Positions 28,192 through 37,037 of a DNA stretch of 64,000 nt are shown one piece after another (position 1 is the stretch's first letter; each line of letters starts with the position of its first letter). The DNA lies in NCBI GenBank assembly GCA_018241505.1, contig JAFEDS010000005.1, positions 310,001-374,000 of the forward strand, given 5' to 3'. A program made the translations under genes and the position numbers. The notes under the pieces were generated by a model that saw nothing but the letters and a program-made list of their open reading frames with translations, did no database searches and was not told where the DNA came from. This stretch comes from Pseudomonadota bacterium. GTDB lineage: Bacteria; Pseudomonadota; Gammaproteobacteria; Steroidobacterales; Steroidobacteraceae.

Positions 28192-31100
28192 ATGGCCCTG
28201 CAGATTTTCCGACTTTTCAAGGCTCGGCGTGCCCGGCTGTCATTCTGGCCGGGGCTGCTGCTCATCAGTCCCGCATTCGCCGATGCGTGGGATGTGACCA
28301 ACACGGGTCAACCGTACCACGACGTGGAATTTTCGGTGACCGAGGGAAGCTGGATGAGCGTCGACGTGAGCCCGGACGGTTCGTCGCTTGTATTCGACCT
28401 ACTTGGTGATCTCTACACAATACCTTCGAGCGGGGGGACGGCGACTCTGATTCAAGGCGGCCCGGCCATGCAGCGTACACCGCGTTTCAGCCACGATGGC
28501 CGACGGATTCTGTTTTTGAGCGATGCCACGGGCGCTGACAATGTCTGGATCGCCAATGCCGACGGTAGCGCGGCGCATGCCGTGACTCACGAAGAGCACG
28601 ACATGCTCATGGGCCCCGCATGGGGCCCGCAAGACGACTCGATCGCTGCGGTGAAGATTGTTGCCAGCTTCTCCAGAATGCATGCTTCGGAGATTCGTCT
28701 GTTCGACGTTAGCGGTGGGGCTGGGCGCGTCGTCGTCGACACGCCGGCGAACGGGCGAGATGTTCAGGAGGCGGTATTCAGCCCGGACAGGCGCTATCTT
28801 TATTACACAGAGCGAATTACTGATCCGCACATCTACGTCGACGCCAACCATGTGAACTTTGTGATCCGTCGCCGGGACCTGACTACCGGCGCGACGACCG
28901 AGGTGGCTGGCGGGTTCGGCAGTGCTATCGCCCCGCAAGTCTCGCCGGATGGACGCAGGCTTGCCTTTGTCCGACGCGTGAAGGACAAAACGGTGCTGTT
29001 CACCTTGGATGTGGAGACGGGGGAGCAGCGGCCGGTATACGACCAGTTGGATCGGGACATCCAGGCGGACTTCGTCCCGCACGAGAACTACTACCCTCGT
29101 TACAACTGGTTTCCGGACAATCGGCACGTCGTCATTTGGGGCAAGGGACATCTGTTCAACATCGACACCGAAACGGGTGTCGCGCGCCCCATACCGTTCC
29201 GAGTCAACGCGCATCACCGCATCACCGATGCGCCGCGATTCTCGCACGATCTGGCACCTGATCATTTCCAAGTGCGTGCTGTGCGACAGGTTGCGGTATC
29301 GCCGGATGGTCACACCACCATTGTTGTCGCCCTTGGACAGCTCTGGGTTGTCCCTCCCGGCAGTAACAAACCGACTCGGCTGACGCGCAGCTCGAAGTTC
29401 GAATTTGACCCGGCGTTTTCATCCAACGGCAAGGAGCTTGCTTACGTTGAGTGGGACGACGAACGGGGCAGCACTTTGAAGGTCCTGTCCTGGCCGCGCG
29501 GAGCATTGAAAAATGTCGTGACCAGTCGCGGAGTCGTTCGTCACCCGGCGTTTTCGCCGGATGGGAAACAGCTCGCCTATGCCATTCAGGAGGGCGACAA
29601 GAGCATGAGCGGCTACCGTGCGAAGTCGGGCGTGTACTGCGTGCCGGTGACAAGCGGAGAGCCGCGTTTTCTCGGCAAGGGTGAGGAAGGGCTGATGTTT
29701 GCGCCCGACGGCGCGCGTTTATATTTCACACGCACCGATTTCACCGAGTCCCAGTCCATCCAGACCCTTGTGAGTACCGATCTCGCGGGACTCGACCCGA
29801 GAGTTCACGCGAAGGCGCGGGATACCGACGCCAACGAGCTGAGGTTGAGCCCCGATGGACACTGGATTGCGTTCAAGGATCGTCAACAGTACTACGTTGC
29901 GCCCATCCGGGACGGTGGCAGGCCGCTGACCGTCGGAGCGGACAGTGAGGAAGTTCCAGTCCGGAAGCTCACCACGCTGGGAGGTTACGCAATTACCTGG
30001 CGAGCTGATTCCTCCGCCGTGCATTGGCTGCTGGGGCCGCAGATGCACAAGGCGCAGGTTGCTGGGCGCACAAGCGGGATAACCGCCGACGAGGACGCGC
30101 CCTATGCCTCGATTGATCTCGATGTCTCAACCGACAAGCCGCAAGGCAGTGTCGCCTTCGTGAATGCAAGACTCATCACCATGCGAGGTGCTGAAGTCAT
30201 CGAAATCGGCACGTTGGTCGTCACCGGCAATCGAATCACCGCGGTGGGACCTGCCGGCACGGTGACCATACCACCCCGGGCAGCGGTAATAGACTCGAAG
30301 GGCAAGACGCTCATGCCGGGGCTGATTGACATGCACGGACATATCGATTGCTGCTTCATGACCGGCGTGACTCCCCAGAAGCAGCCGACTCGCTACGCCG
30401 CTCTCGCTTACGGCGTGACAACCAACTTCGACCCCTATACGAGCGACGTAACGAGTTACGAGAGCACCGAAACGGCACTCGCAGGCTTGACGGTCAGTCC
30501 TCGCTGGATCGGTTCGGGGCGGGTCATCTACGGGCGCTCACAAAAACCAGACCTGTACTTTACGCCCATCGAATCCTTTGCGGACGCGCAACGGGTCATG
30601 AAGGGCAAGCAGGCGTTGGGGGCTACGTTCATCAAGAGTTACAAGCAGCCGACCCGGCGACAGCGGCAGGAATTGATAAGGGCCGGGCGCGAGGCCGGCA
30701 TCATGGTGGATGTCGAGGGCGAAGAGCATTTCTACAACAACGTGGACATGATCATCGACGGGCACACGAATCTGGAGCATAGCCTGCCGATCGCTCACTA
30801 CTATGATGATGTGGTTCAACTGTTATCCCACAGCTCGACGTCGAATACGCCGACGCTGGTAGTCGCCTTCGGCGAGTTATTCGGGGAGAACTACATCTAT
30901 CAGACGACACGGGCGTGGGAAGAGCCCAAGGTCAGGGCCTATGTCCAGGAGACAACCAGCGACTACAGCGCCTTGGCGCCCTTGGAGTCGGCACCACCGC
31001 ATGTTCGGGCAATGACCTCGATTCATGTGGCCGATGAGCTTTGGGATATAGGATTCCGCTCGGTCGCGCGCTCCGTGAAAGACTTGGATGAGGCGGGCGT

Positions 31101-31476
31101 GTTGATCAACGTGGGGTCGCATGGACAGCTTGCCGGGCTCGCGATGCATTGGGAAATGTGGCTCATGGCCGAGGGTGGCATGAGTAATGCGCGAATCCTG
31201 CGCGCGGCAACGCTCAACGGTGCCCGGGCTCTGGCCTTGGACGGTCAAATAGGGTCGCTGGACACGGGCAAGCTCGCAGATCTCATCGTCCTCGATCGCA
31301 ACCCCCTGGAGGACATCCATAATTCCAACTCAGTTCGCTACACCATGTTGAACGGCCGCCTGTATGACTCAACCACCCTGAACGAGATCGGCAACCACCC
31401 GCGTCCACGCGGAAAATTCTATTGGGAGAGTGGTACCCGAAAGGACTCGGATTGGAACGAGGCTTGGGCACAATGA
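28192..31476 (+). CDS. Secreted WD40-like (PD40) propeller fused to amidohydrolase
   Basis: 1094 residues: signal region (LSFWPGLLLISPAFA), then a TolB-like propeller whose blades contain VSPDGSSLVFDL, FSHDGRRILFLS, FSPDRRYLYYT, VSPDGRRLAFVR and FSPDGKQLAYAI (to about 640), then an amidohydrolase from about 650. Metal ligands appear in LMPGLIDMHGHIDC (HxH), the Lys of FIKSYKQP, DGHTNLEHS and VGSHGQLAG. LDTGKLADLIVLDRNPL closes the barrel. Fusions of this kind are annotated as secreted amidohydrolases or prolidase-like enzymes. No clear ribosome-binding site precedes the ATG. Confidence 0.87.
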   Translation: MALQIFRLFKARRARLSFWPGLLLISPAFADAWDVTNTGQPYHDVEFSVTEGSWMSVDVSPDGSSLVFDLLGDLYTIPSSGGTATLIQGGPAMQRTPRFSHDGRRILFLSDATGADNVWIANADGSAAHAVTHEEHDMLMGPAWGPQDDSIAAVKIVASFSRMHASEIRLFDVSGGAGRVVVDTPANGRDVQEAVFSPDRRYLYYTERITDPHIYVDANHVNFVIRRRDLTTGATTEVAGGFGSAIAPQVSPDGRRLAFVRRVKDKTVLFTLDVETGEQRPVYDQLDRDIQADFVPHENYYPRYNWFPDNRHVVIWGKGHLFNIDTETGVARPIPFRVNAHHRITDAPRFSHDLAPDHFQVRAVRQVAVSPDGHTTIVVALGQLWVVPPGSNKPTRLTRSSKFEFDPAFSSNGKELAYVEWDDERGSTLKVLSWPRGALKNVVTSRGVVRHPAFSPDGKQLAYAIQEGDKSMSGYRAKSGVYCVPVTSGEPRFLGKGEEGLMFAPDGARLYFTRTDFTESQSIQTLVSTDLAGLDPRVHAKARDTDANELRLSPDGHWIAFKDRQQYYVAPIRDGGRPLTVGADSEEVPVRKLTTLGGYAITWRADSSAVHWLLGPQMHKAQVAGRTSGITADEDAPYASIDLDVSTDKPQGSVAFVNARLITMRGAEVIEIGTLVVTGNRITAVGPAGTVTIPPRAAVIDSKGKTLMPGLIDMHGHIDCCFMTGVTPQKQPTRYAALAYGVTTNFDPYTSDVTSYESTETALAGLTVSPRWIGSGRVIYGRSQKPDLYFTPIESFADAQRVMKGKQALGATFIKSYKQPTRRQRQELIRAGREAGIMVDVEGEEHFYNNVDMIIDGHTNLEHSLPIAHYYDDVVQLLSHSSTSNTPTLVVAFGELFGENYIYQTTRAWEEPKVRAYVQETTSDYSALAPLESAPPHVRAMTSIHVADELWDIGFRSVARSVKDLDEAGVLINVGSHGQLAGLAMHWEMWLMAEGGMSNARILRAATLNGARALALDGQIGSLDTGKLADLIVLDRNPLEDIHNSNSVRYTMLNGRLYDSTTLNEIGNHPRPRGKFYWESGTRKDSDWNEAWAQ

Positions 31477-31637
31477 AGCAACTTGCGCTGCTGCTGCTGG
31501 CATTGCTGTCTATCGCAAGTGGCCCCGGGCGAGCCAGCGACTGGAAGGGGAACTCGACAGTAGAGACGCAAGTAGTGTCACTGTGTTGTCTTGCGACGCT
31601 GCATTCGCCGGTCGGGACGCACCGGCGCTGCCTATAA
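31473..31637 (+). CDS. Small ORF with signal peptide, translationally coupled
   Basis: 54 residues, starting inside the stop codon of the amidohydrolase fusion (ATGA overlap). It begins with a clean signal peptide (MKQLALLLLALLSIASGPGRAS) followed by only about 32 residues (SDWKGNSTVE, two Cys). A signal peptide with almost nothing behind it suggests either a very small secreted protein or the 5' remnant of a longer gene whose body is lost; the next 200 bases show no continuation. Confidence 0.4.
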   Translation: MKQLALLLLALLSIASGPGRASDWKGNSTVETQVVSLCCLATLHSPVGTHRRCL

Positions 31638-31856
31638 CACAAACGTTGATGAGTTTCGTACCTCACCATTGCGCGTCATTGTCGTAATGTGCGAGCGGGC
31701 ACATTTCGACATGAGAAGTGTGCATGGCATTGGGGACGCGCTCATCATGTGATGGAATCGAATCAACAGGGACGGTGAGTGCGCGCCAGCCACTGATGCG
31801 CCCCAGTTTCAGTTATATCCACAGACTTTCCCGCACTCGGTGCGCACGGAGGCCCC

Positions 31857-33104
31857 ATGTTCTCATCCCAAAAGCCTCATGTTATCGGTCTTGGCCTCGC
31901 TCTGACGGCCGCAATCAACATTGCGGAGGCACGCAACCATGCGCCTACGATCTCGGGTTCTCCAGCGACCGCCGTTACGGCCGGATCGAGCTATAGCTTC
32001 ACGCCAACCGCTCACGATGTAGACGGGAACACGCTGCATTTCTCGATTGCCCACGAACCGTCGTGGGCCTCTTTCAGCCCGTCGACGGGCCGCTTGTCGG
32101 GCACGCCAACCAACGCTCAGGCAGGCACATACCAGCAGATTCTGATCTCCGTCAACGACGGCCGCGCGAGCGTTTCTTTGTCGCCGTTCTCAATCAAGGT
32201 GAACGCGACCGGAACAACTACACCTCCCCCAGGACCCGTTCCGGACCTAGGAACTAATGCCAGTCTGCATGGACTGCAGGTATTCCCACCCAGCGATCCG
32301 TGGAACGAGCCAGTCGATGTATCACCGGTCGATGCCAATTCAGCGGCCATTCTGGCCAATATCGGCACCTCCATTTCGCTGCATCCGGATTTCGGCGCCA
32401 ATTTTGATGGCGGCCCGTTCGGGATTCCCTACGTGGTTGTTCCCGACTCCCAAGCCAAAGTGCCGGTCACGTTTGACATCGCCGACGAGAGCGATGCAGG
32501 GCCGTATCCAATTCCCCCTAATCCGCCGATAGAACCCGGAGACGGCGATAACCATCTGTTGATGATCACACGCACAAAGCTCGAGCTTTATGAGCTGTTT
32601 GGGGCAAATCTGACAACCAGTGGCAATTGGGCCGCCGGTTCGGGAGCCATCTTCGATCTCGTCAACGGAACGCAGCGGCCGCCTGGCTTTACTTCGGCGG
32701 ATGCCGCCGGATTACCGATTTTCCCGGGCTTGGTGCGCTATGACGAAGTGTATGAGCTGGGGCAGATCAATCATGCCCTGAGGTTCACCGTCGCCAAAAC
32801 ACGGGCCGCCTACATTCCACCGGCCAATCATCTGACGGGCAGCAGCACAAACACTCTTCTTGCGCCGATGGGCATGCGTGTGCGTCTCAAGGCGAGCTTC
32901 GATATCTCCAGCTATCCCGCCCCCGCGCAAGTGATTCTACGGGCGCTCAAAAAGTACGGCATGATGGTTGCGGACAACGGCAGCAATTTCTTTTTGTCAG
33001 GCACCGCGGATGCGCGGTGGGATGACACGGTGCTCAACTCGCTGAAGAAAGTGAAGGTGAGCGACTTCGAAGTGATTCAGATGCAGGGTATCGTTACGCG
33101 CTGA
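31857..33104 (+). CDS. Secreted Ig-domain protein (putative Ig, He_PIG type)
   Basis: 415 residues. A signal peptide ends near AEA, then a cadherin-like Ig domain (PTISGSPATAVTAGSSYSFTP; VDGNTLHFSI; ASFSPSTGRLSGTPTNAQAG) covers residues about 25-115. A Pro-rich linker leads to a second, larger domain (ASLHGLQVFPPSDPWNEPVD; PVTFDIADESDAGPYPIPPN; RVRLKASFDISSYPA) that is found in secreted proteins of unknown function. GGAGG lies before the ATG. Confidence 0.72.
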   Translation: MFSSQKPHVIGLGLALTAAINIAEARNHAPTISGSPATAVTAGSSYSFTPTAHDVDGNTLHFSIAHEPSWASFSPSTGRLSGTPTNAQAGTYQQILISVNDGRASVSLSPFSIKVNATGTTTPPPGPVPDLGTNASLHGLQVFPPSDPWNEPVDVSPVDANSAAILANIGTSISLHPDFGANFDGGPFGIPYVVVPDSQAKVPVTFDIADESDAGPYPIPPNPPIEPGDGDNHLLMITRTKLELYELFGANLTTSGNWAAGSGAIFDLVNGTQRPPGFTSADAAGLPIFPGLVRYDEVYELGQINHALRFTVAKTRAAYIPPANHLTGSSTNTLLAPMGMRVRLKASFDISSYPAPAQVILRALKKYGMMVADNGSNFFLSGTADARWDDTVLNSLKKVKVSDFEVIQMQGIVTR

Positions 33105-33110
33105 AGGGAT

Positions 33111-33141
33111 GGGGTGACAGTTCCGCCGGGACTGTCACCCC
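33111..33141. terminator. Bidirectional terminator hairpin
   Basis: GGGGTGACAGT (33111-33121) and ACTGTCACCCC (33131-33141) form a perfect 11-bp stem with a short loop, then GTTT. It starts 7 bases after the Ig-domain gene stop and serves both this gene and the convergent surface-protein gene. Confidence 0.72.
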
Positions 33142-33191
33142 GTTTCAGCCGAGGCCGAGAAGGGCGATCACAGCATCACTCGGCCCAACGA

Positions 33192-34271
33192 TCAGTGCGT
33201 CGGGGCGTCATATTTCTGTGCGAGCTGAGTGACTCGTTGTTGTAGCTGTTGGAGCTGCCGGTCCTGCGCATGCAACTGTTGCGCCTGCAGCGCCATCTTG
33301 CTCTTTTGCTTTTGCAGCTCGTTCAGCAGCAGCGGTGCGAGCTCGTCATAGCGAACGCCCTGAACTGTGCCGGCCTCATCTCGGATGACGAGGTCCGGGT
33401 AGACACGGCTGACTTCCTCGGCAATCAAACCGTATTGAAGGGCTCCGTGCGGTTCGGTCTTGAGATGGAACGTCACAGGGCGTAGCTGCTGCAGCTTCTC
33501 CGATGTGTCTCCCATCGGACTGATGGCGGTCTTGTATCGCTCCGAGGAAGCAAGTACGCCGAGTTTACCGGCCGCGGTGACGTAAACGGCGCTCCCCGTA
33601 ACCTGGCTGGAGTTGATGCCGGCAATGAATACGTGCTTTTGGCTGCCGGAGGTGCCGATTCGAATCGTGCCGCTGTCGCTGGCGACTCCTTGGTTTCCGA
33701 TGTCGATATTTTCTGAACCGGATACCAGGTCTCCGGCGAAGTAGCCGATGGCAATGTTGTTGGCGCCAGTGGTATTGGCAGACAAGGCTTGATATCCCAT
33801 TGCCGTGTTATTGGAACCGCTCGTGTTGGCGGCAAGCGAATTGGCGCCGGCAGCCGTATTGTAGTTGCCGGTGCTGAAGATCAGTGAGAAGGCGCCGAGC
33901 CCCGTATTGAAAAACCCTGTCGTGTTGTTTGTGAGCGTCTCATTGCCGAAGGCGCTGTTGCCGTTGCCGGTGGTGTTCGCAGAGAGTGAATTGCTGCCCA
34001 ATACGGAATTGAAGCTTCCTTGCGTGTTCGAAAGGAGCGCAGCCGAGCCGACCGCGGTGTTGTCAGCCCCGGTGGTGTTGGAGCTGAGAGCGCCGAAACC
34101 GGCTGCGGTATCGCGCTGGGCTCCCAAGGCTGACAGCAGCGCGTTCGTTCCCATTGCGGTGCTTTGATTGCCATCGCTCTGCACAACATCCGGGGGTTGT
34201 TGCGCGTGGGCGGTGACTGAAAAGGCGGCGAGGGCGGCGATGCAGAGGCGGGTTCGATAAGCTGAGTTCAT
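33192..34271 (-). CDS. Surface protein with trimeric head repeats and S74 intramolecular chaperone
   Basis: 359 residues from ATG 34271 with signal peptide (LCIAALAAFSVTAHA). Residues about 40-230 are short repeats of the YadA-head/left-handed roll type: LGSNSLSANTTGNGNSAFGN, FNTGLGAFSLIF, NTAMGYQALSANTTGANNIA. The C-terminal 100 residues are a Peptidase_S74 chaperone (SERYKTAISPMGDTSEKLQQ; YGLIAEEVSRVYPDLV; GVRYDELAPLLLNEL) that trimerises and cleaves itself from phage tailspikes and similar fibres; a coiled coil follows. Phage tail genes are absent, and the signal peptide indicates a bacterial secreted or surface fibre. Confidence 0.85.
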   Translation of the reverse strand: MNSAYRTRLCIAALAAFSVTAHAQQPPDVVQSDGNQSTAMGTNALLSALGAQRDTAAGFGALSSNTTGADNTAVGSAALLSNTQGSFNSVLGSNSLSANTTGNGNSAFGNETLTNNTTGFFNTGLGAFSLIFSTGNYNTAAGANSLAANTSGSNNTAMGYQALSANTTGANNIAIGYFAGDLVSGSENIDIGNQGVASDSGTIRIGTSGSQKHVFIAGINSSQVTGSAVYVTAAGKLGVLASSERYKTAISPMGDTSEKLQQLRPVTFHLKTEPHGALQYGLIAEEVSRVYPDLVIRDEAGTVQGVRYDELAPLLLNELQKQKSKMALQAQQLHAQDRQLQQLQQRVTQLAQKYDAPTH

Positions 34272-34491
34272 GATGAGTTTCCTCACAGTTCCTTGTTGAG
34301 AGCGAGAGCCTGGACCGCTGACGAGCAAAGGCCGCGGCGGCTGCCGCGAGTCTACGCTCTTGGGTGCTCGACTGAGGACTTCCGTGTGCGCTAGCGAGGC
34401 GGGTGACGTTTCTTGTGACACCCTATGTTACTATCGGTATACACCGAAGCGTGACACTTGCGACATTGTGCAGAGCGTCGAGTAAAGAATC

Positions 34492-35079
34492 ATGGCGGAC
34501 GTCCTGGGAAAAACCGCGCTACCCATGCGGAGCTTCCGCTCCGCCGCGGACTTCCGTGAGTGGCTGGCAAAGGAGCATGCCAACTCGAACGGCGTGATCT
34601 TGCGCATCTATAAGAAGGAGTCCGGTGTCCCCACGGTGTCATATGCCGAAGCGCTTGACGAGGCGTTGTGCTTCGGTTGGATAGACGGCCAGAAACTGCC
34701 ATACGATACGAAGTCGTGGCTCCAGAAATTTACGCCCCGCCGATCGCGCAGCGGGTGGTCGAAGAAGAACACCGAACACGTTGAGCGGCTCATTGAATCA
34801 GGCGCGATGACACCCGCTGGGGTCAAAGAAGTGGAAGCCGCCAAGGCCGATGGTCGATGGGCGGCTGCCTATGAGTCGCAGTCATCGGCCAAGGCGCCCA
34901 AGGAGCTCATTGAAGCATTGGCCAAGAACAAGAAGGCCGGCGCGTTCTACGCGACCCTCAACAAGGCCAATCTGTATGCCATCGCCTATCGGTTACAGAC
35001 GGCCAAGAAGCCGGAAACCAAAGAGCGACGGCTAAAAGCGATTGTCGCAATGCTCGCTCGCGGCGAGAAGTTCCACTAG
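34492..35079 (+). CDS. YdeI/OmpD-associated family protein
   Basis: 195 residues, with FRSAADFREWLAKEHANSNG, ALDEALCFGWIDGQKLPYD, FTPRRSRSGWSKKNTEHVERL and a C-terminal FYATLNKANLYAIAYRLQTAK characteristic of the bacteriocin-protection YdeI/OmpD-associated family. Only indirect functional data exist for the family. Upstream at 34434-34447 is a short dyad (TCGGT-ATAC-ACCGA) that may be regulatory. Confidence 0.85.
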   Translation: MADVLGKTALPMRSFRSAADFREWLAKEHANSNGVILRIYKKESGVPTVSYAEALDEALCFGWIDGQKLPYDTKSWLQKFTPRRSRSGWSKKNTEHVERLIESGAMTPAGVKEVEAAKADGRWAAAYESQSSAKAPKELIEALAKNKKAGAFYATLNKANLYAIAYRLQTAKKPETKERRLKAIVAMLARGEKFH

Positions 35080-35127
35080 CGCGGACAGCACTGCTGTCAA
35101 GCCGCGGCGCGACCGCGCGCGAGCTCA

Positions 35128-36297
35128 TCAGCCCCAAACTTCTGTCATGACGCGTGCGAAATTGCCACCCAGTATTTTGGCTATTCGCGCGTCGGAGTGA
35201 CCGCGCCGCGATAGTAGAGATCCCAGTGTCTCAAACCGGCGCGCATGATTGAGGTCAGTAACAAAGAGATACAGATCTTCGGGGCGACCGCGGTCGAAGA
35301 TCCGCTCAGCGACCAATCGTTTAATCAACTCTCGGTTGGACTTCTCAAACTGAGGCGTTCGGTCTACCGGCGAAGCGCTGACATCGGTGCCGATGCCAAC
35401 ATGGTCCTCGCCGCAGACGTTGATTGCATACTCGATATGACGGATCACATCCGCCGCCGTGGGTGTATCTTTCCTGGTCAGGTAGGGCCAGAAAACGATT
35501 CCCGCGACACCGCCACGATTGGCCATCGCCCGCAGTGCGTCGTCGGTCACGCAGCGCGGCACATCCGCGAGCGCTGCGCACCCTGTGTGAGAGATGACCA
35601 CGGGTGCTTGTGAGGCTGCAATTCCTTCACTGACCGTCCTACGACTACCGTGTGCGACATCGACGAGAATTCGTTGCTCGTTCAGCTTGTCGATGACGGC
35701 ATGCCCGAACTCGCTCAGTCCGGCATTGCCGGGCTCCATGCAACCGTCGCCCACGAGGTTTCGCTGATTGTGCGTGAGTTGAATGACACGGACGCCGCGC
35801 TTGTAGAACCGTTCGACACTGTCCAGGTCCTCACCGAGAGGCGCGGAGTCCTGGAAACCATAGATCAGGCCGACTTTATGACTGCGATGTGCGAGGGCCA
35901 GATCGGCTCCCCGGGCGATCTGCATGAATGTGTCGGGGTGTGCGGCAAGCTCCCGGTCCCACGAGGCCATTTGTGCCTCGACTGCCTCGAGGGCGACTGG
36001 CCCATAGCGGGGAGAGCCGTTCGGCGCCAGCGTGATCACCGAGGCAGACAGGCCTGATTCCCGTGCGTCAGCCAGGTCCGCGGCGTTCAAAGTAGCGTCT
36101 TCTCTTTCAGGGACAAAGCGCCCGAAGCTGCCGGCTGCATCAATTGCAACGGTGTTGGCGTACGGAGGCCATTTTGTCGGGGACTGCGTCCCCGCAAGTG
36201 GCGCCGCCGCCGGCTCGCCGGAAAAGGCGCCCGATGTGTAATACGCGGCAACGGCCGCCCCTGCGCCCAGGGCCCATTCTCGTCGGTTCATGCTCAT
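35128..36297 (-). CDS. M19 membrane dipeptidase homologue with incomplete metal site
   Basis: 389 residues with a Tat-like start (NRREWALGAGAAVAAYY). The renal dipeptidase fold is recognisable from VIQLTHNQRNLVGDGCMEP, LVDVAHGSRRT, VVISHTGCAALADVPR and GEDHVGIGTDV. The two metal-binding His of the DVAH and SHTG motifs are present, but the usual N-terminal HxD (in DGHND) is replaced by IDAAGSF and the bridging Glu by Gln in GFQDS. The classical family cleaves L-D dipeptides. This variant may use another mechanism or have no peptidase activity. It sits beside the FecI/FecR/TonB locus on the opposite strand. Confidence 0.82.
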   Translation of the reverse strand: MSMNRREWALGAGAAVAAYYTSGAFSGEPAAAPLAGTQSPTKWPPYANTVAIDAAGSFGRFVPEREDATLNAADLADARESGLSASVITLAPNGSPRYGPVALEAVEAQMASWDRELAAHPDTFMQIARGADLALAHRSHKVGLIYGFQDSAPLGEDLDSVERFYKRGVRVIQLTHNQRNLVGDGCMEPGNAGLSEFGHAVIDKLNEQRILVDVAHGSRRTVSEGIAASQAPVVISHTGCAALADVPRCVTDDALRAMANRGGVAGIVFWPYLTRKDTPTAADVIRHIEYAINVCGEDHVGIGTDVSASPVDRTPQFEKSNRELIKRLVAERIFDRGRPEDLYLFVTDLNHARRFETLGSLLSRRGHSDARIAKILGGNFARVMTEVWG

Positions 36298-36435
36298 TCT
36301 GCGCCTGACTCCAGGGGTGCCCCGATGGCACTTTGTTGGCTCGCAGACTATGACGGGTCGAGGTTGGGTGATCGGCTACCGGCGACGTGCTCTCGAGGCT
36401 GGTAGCCGATTTGCTCGCCTCAACCCGTCTGCGTC

Positions 36436-37035
36436 ATGGGGAAGACCCGATATTTGAGAATGCCCGAGCAATCCGAACAGCAGTACCGCAAGCAATGGCT
36501 GCAGCAGCTCGTCTCGTCTGTCGGCAGCGATGTACTGCGCTTTCTGCGCTCCCGTCTGGGACATGGCGACCTGGCACAGGATCTGGCCCAGGAGGTGTAC
36601 CTGCGGCTGCTGCGCATGGACGACGTCCGCCTGATCCGAAACCCGCGGGCTTTCGTGATCCATCTCGCCGCGCACGCCGCCCACGAATGGCGTGAGCTCG
36701 CCCGCAATCGACTGGCGCATTCCGATGAGGGGCTGGATGAGCTGGTGGCCGAATTCAGCGATCCGGCCGAGATGTTGGAGCGCCATGATCGCGCCAAGCA
36801 ACTGTTTAGGGTCCTGGGCACCTTGAGCCCAAAGCGACAGGCGGTCGTGCTCATGCATCGTCGTGATGGGATGACCTGTCAGGAGATTGCAGCCCGATTG
36901 AACCTGTCCGTCGCCATGGTCAAGAAGCATTTGGCGCTGGGGCTGGCGGAGTGCCACAAGCAAATGAACCCCACGGCACTGGGATCGATGGAGGGGCTCA
37001 CGATGGCCTCGCGGCAGCCAGGAGAGGAGGGGTAG
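36436..37035 (+). CDS. ECF sigma factor, FecI-like
   Basis: 199 residues. Region 2 is LQQLVSSVGSDVLRFLRSRL with GDLAQDLAQEVYLRLLRM, and region 4 is MTCQEIAARLNLSVAMVKKHLALGLAEC, the HTH that recognises the -35 element. It belongs to the iron/nutrient-type ECF group regulated by FecR and a TonB receptor. ATG 36436 or ATG 36460 could be the start. It is followed directly by the FecR-like gene and the STN-receptor gene, the usual signalling order. Confidence 0.9.
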   Translation: MGKTRYLRMPEQSEQQYRKQWLQQLVSSVGSDVLRFLRSRLGHGDLAQDLAQEVYLRLLRMDDVRLIRNPRAFVIHLAAHAAHEWRELARNRLAHSDEGLDELVAEFSDPAEMLERHDRAKQLFRVLGTLSPKRQAVVLMHRRDGMTCQEIAARLNLSVAMVKKHLALGLAECHKQMNPTALGSMEGLTMASRQPGEEG

Positions 37036-37037
37036 GG

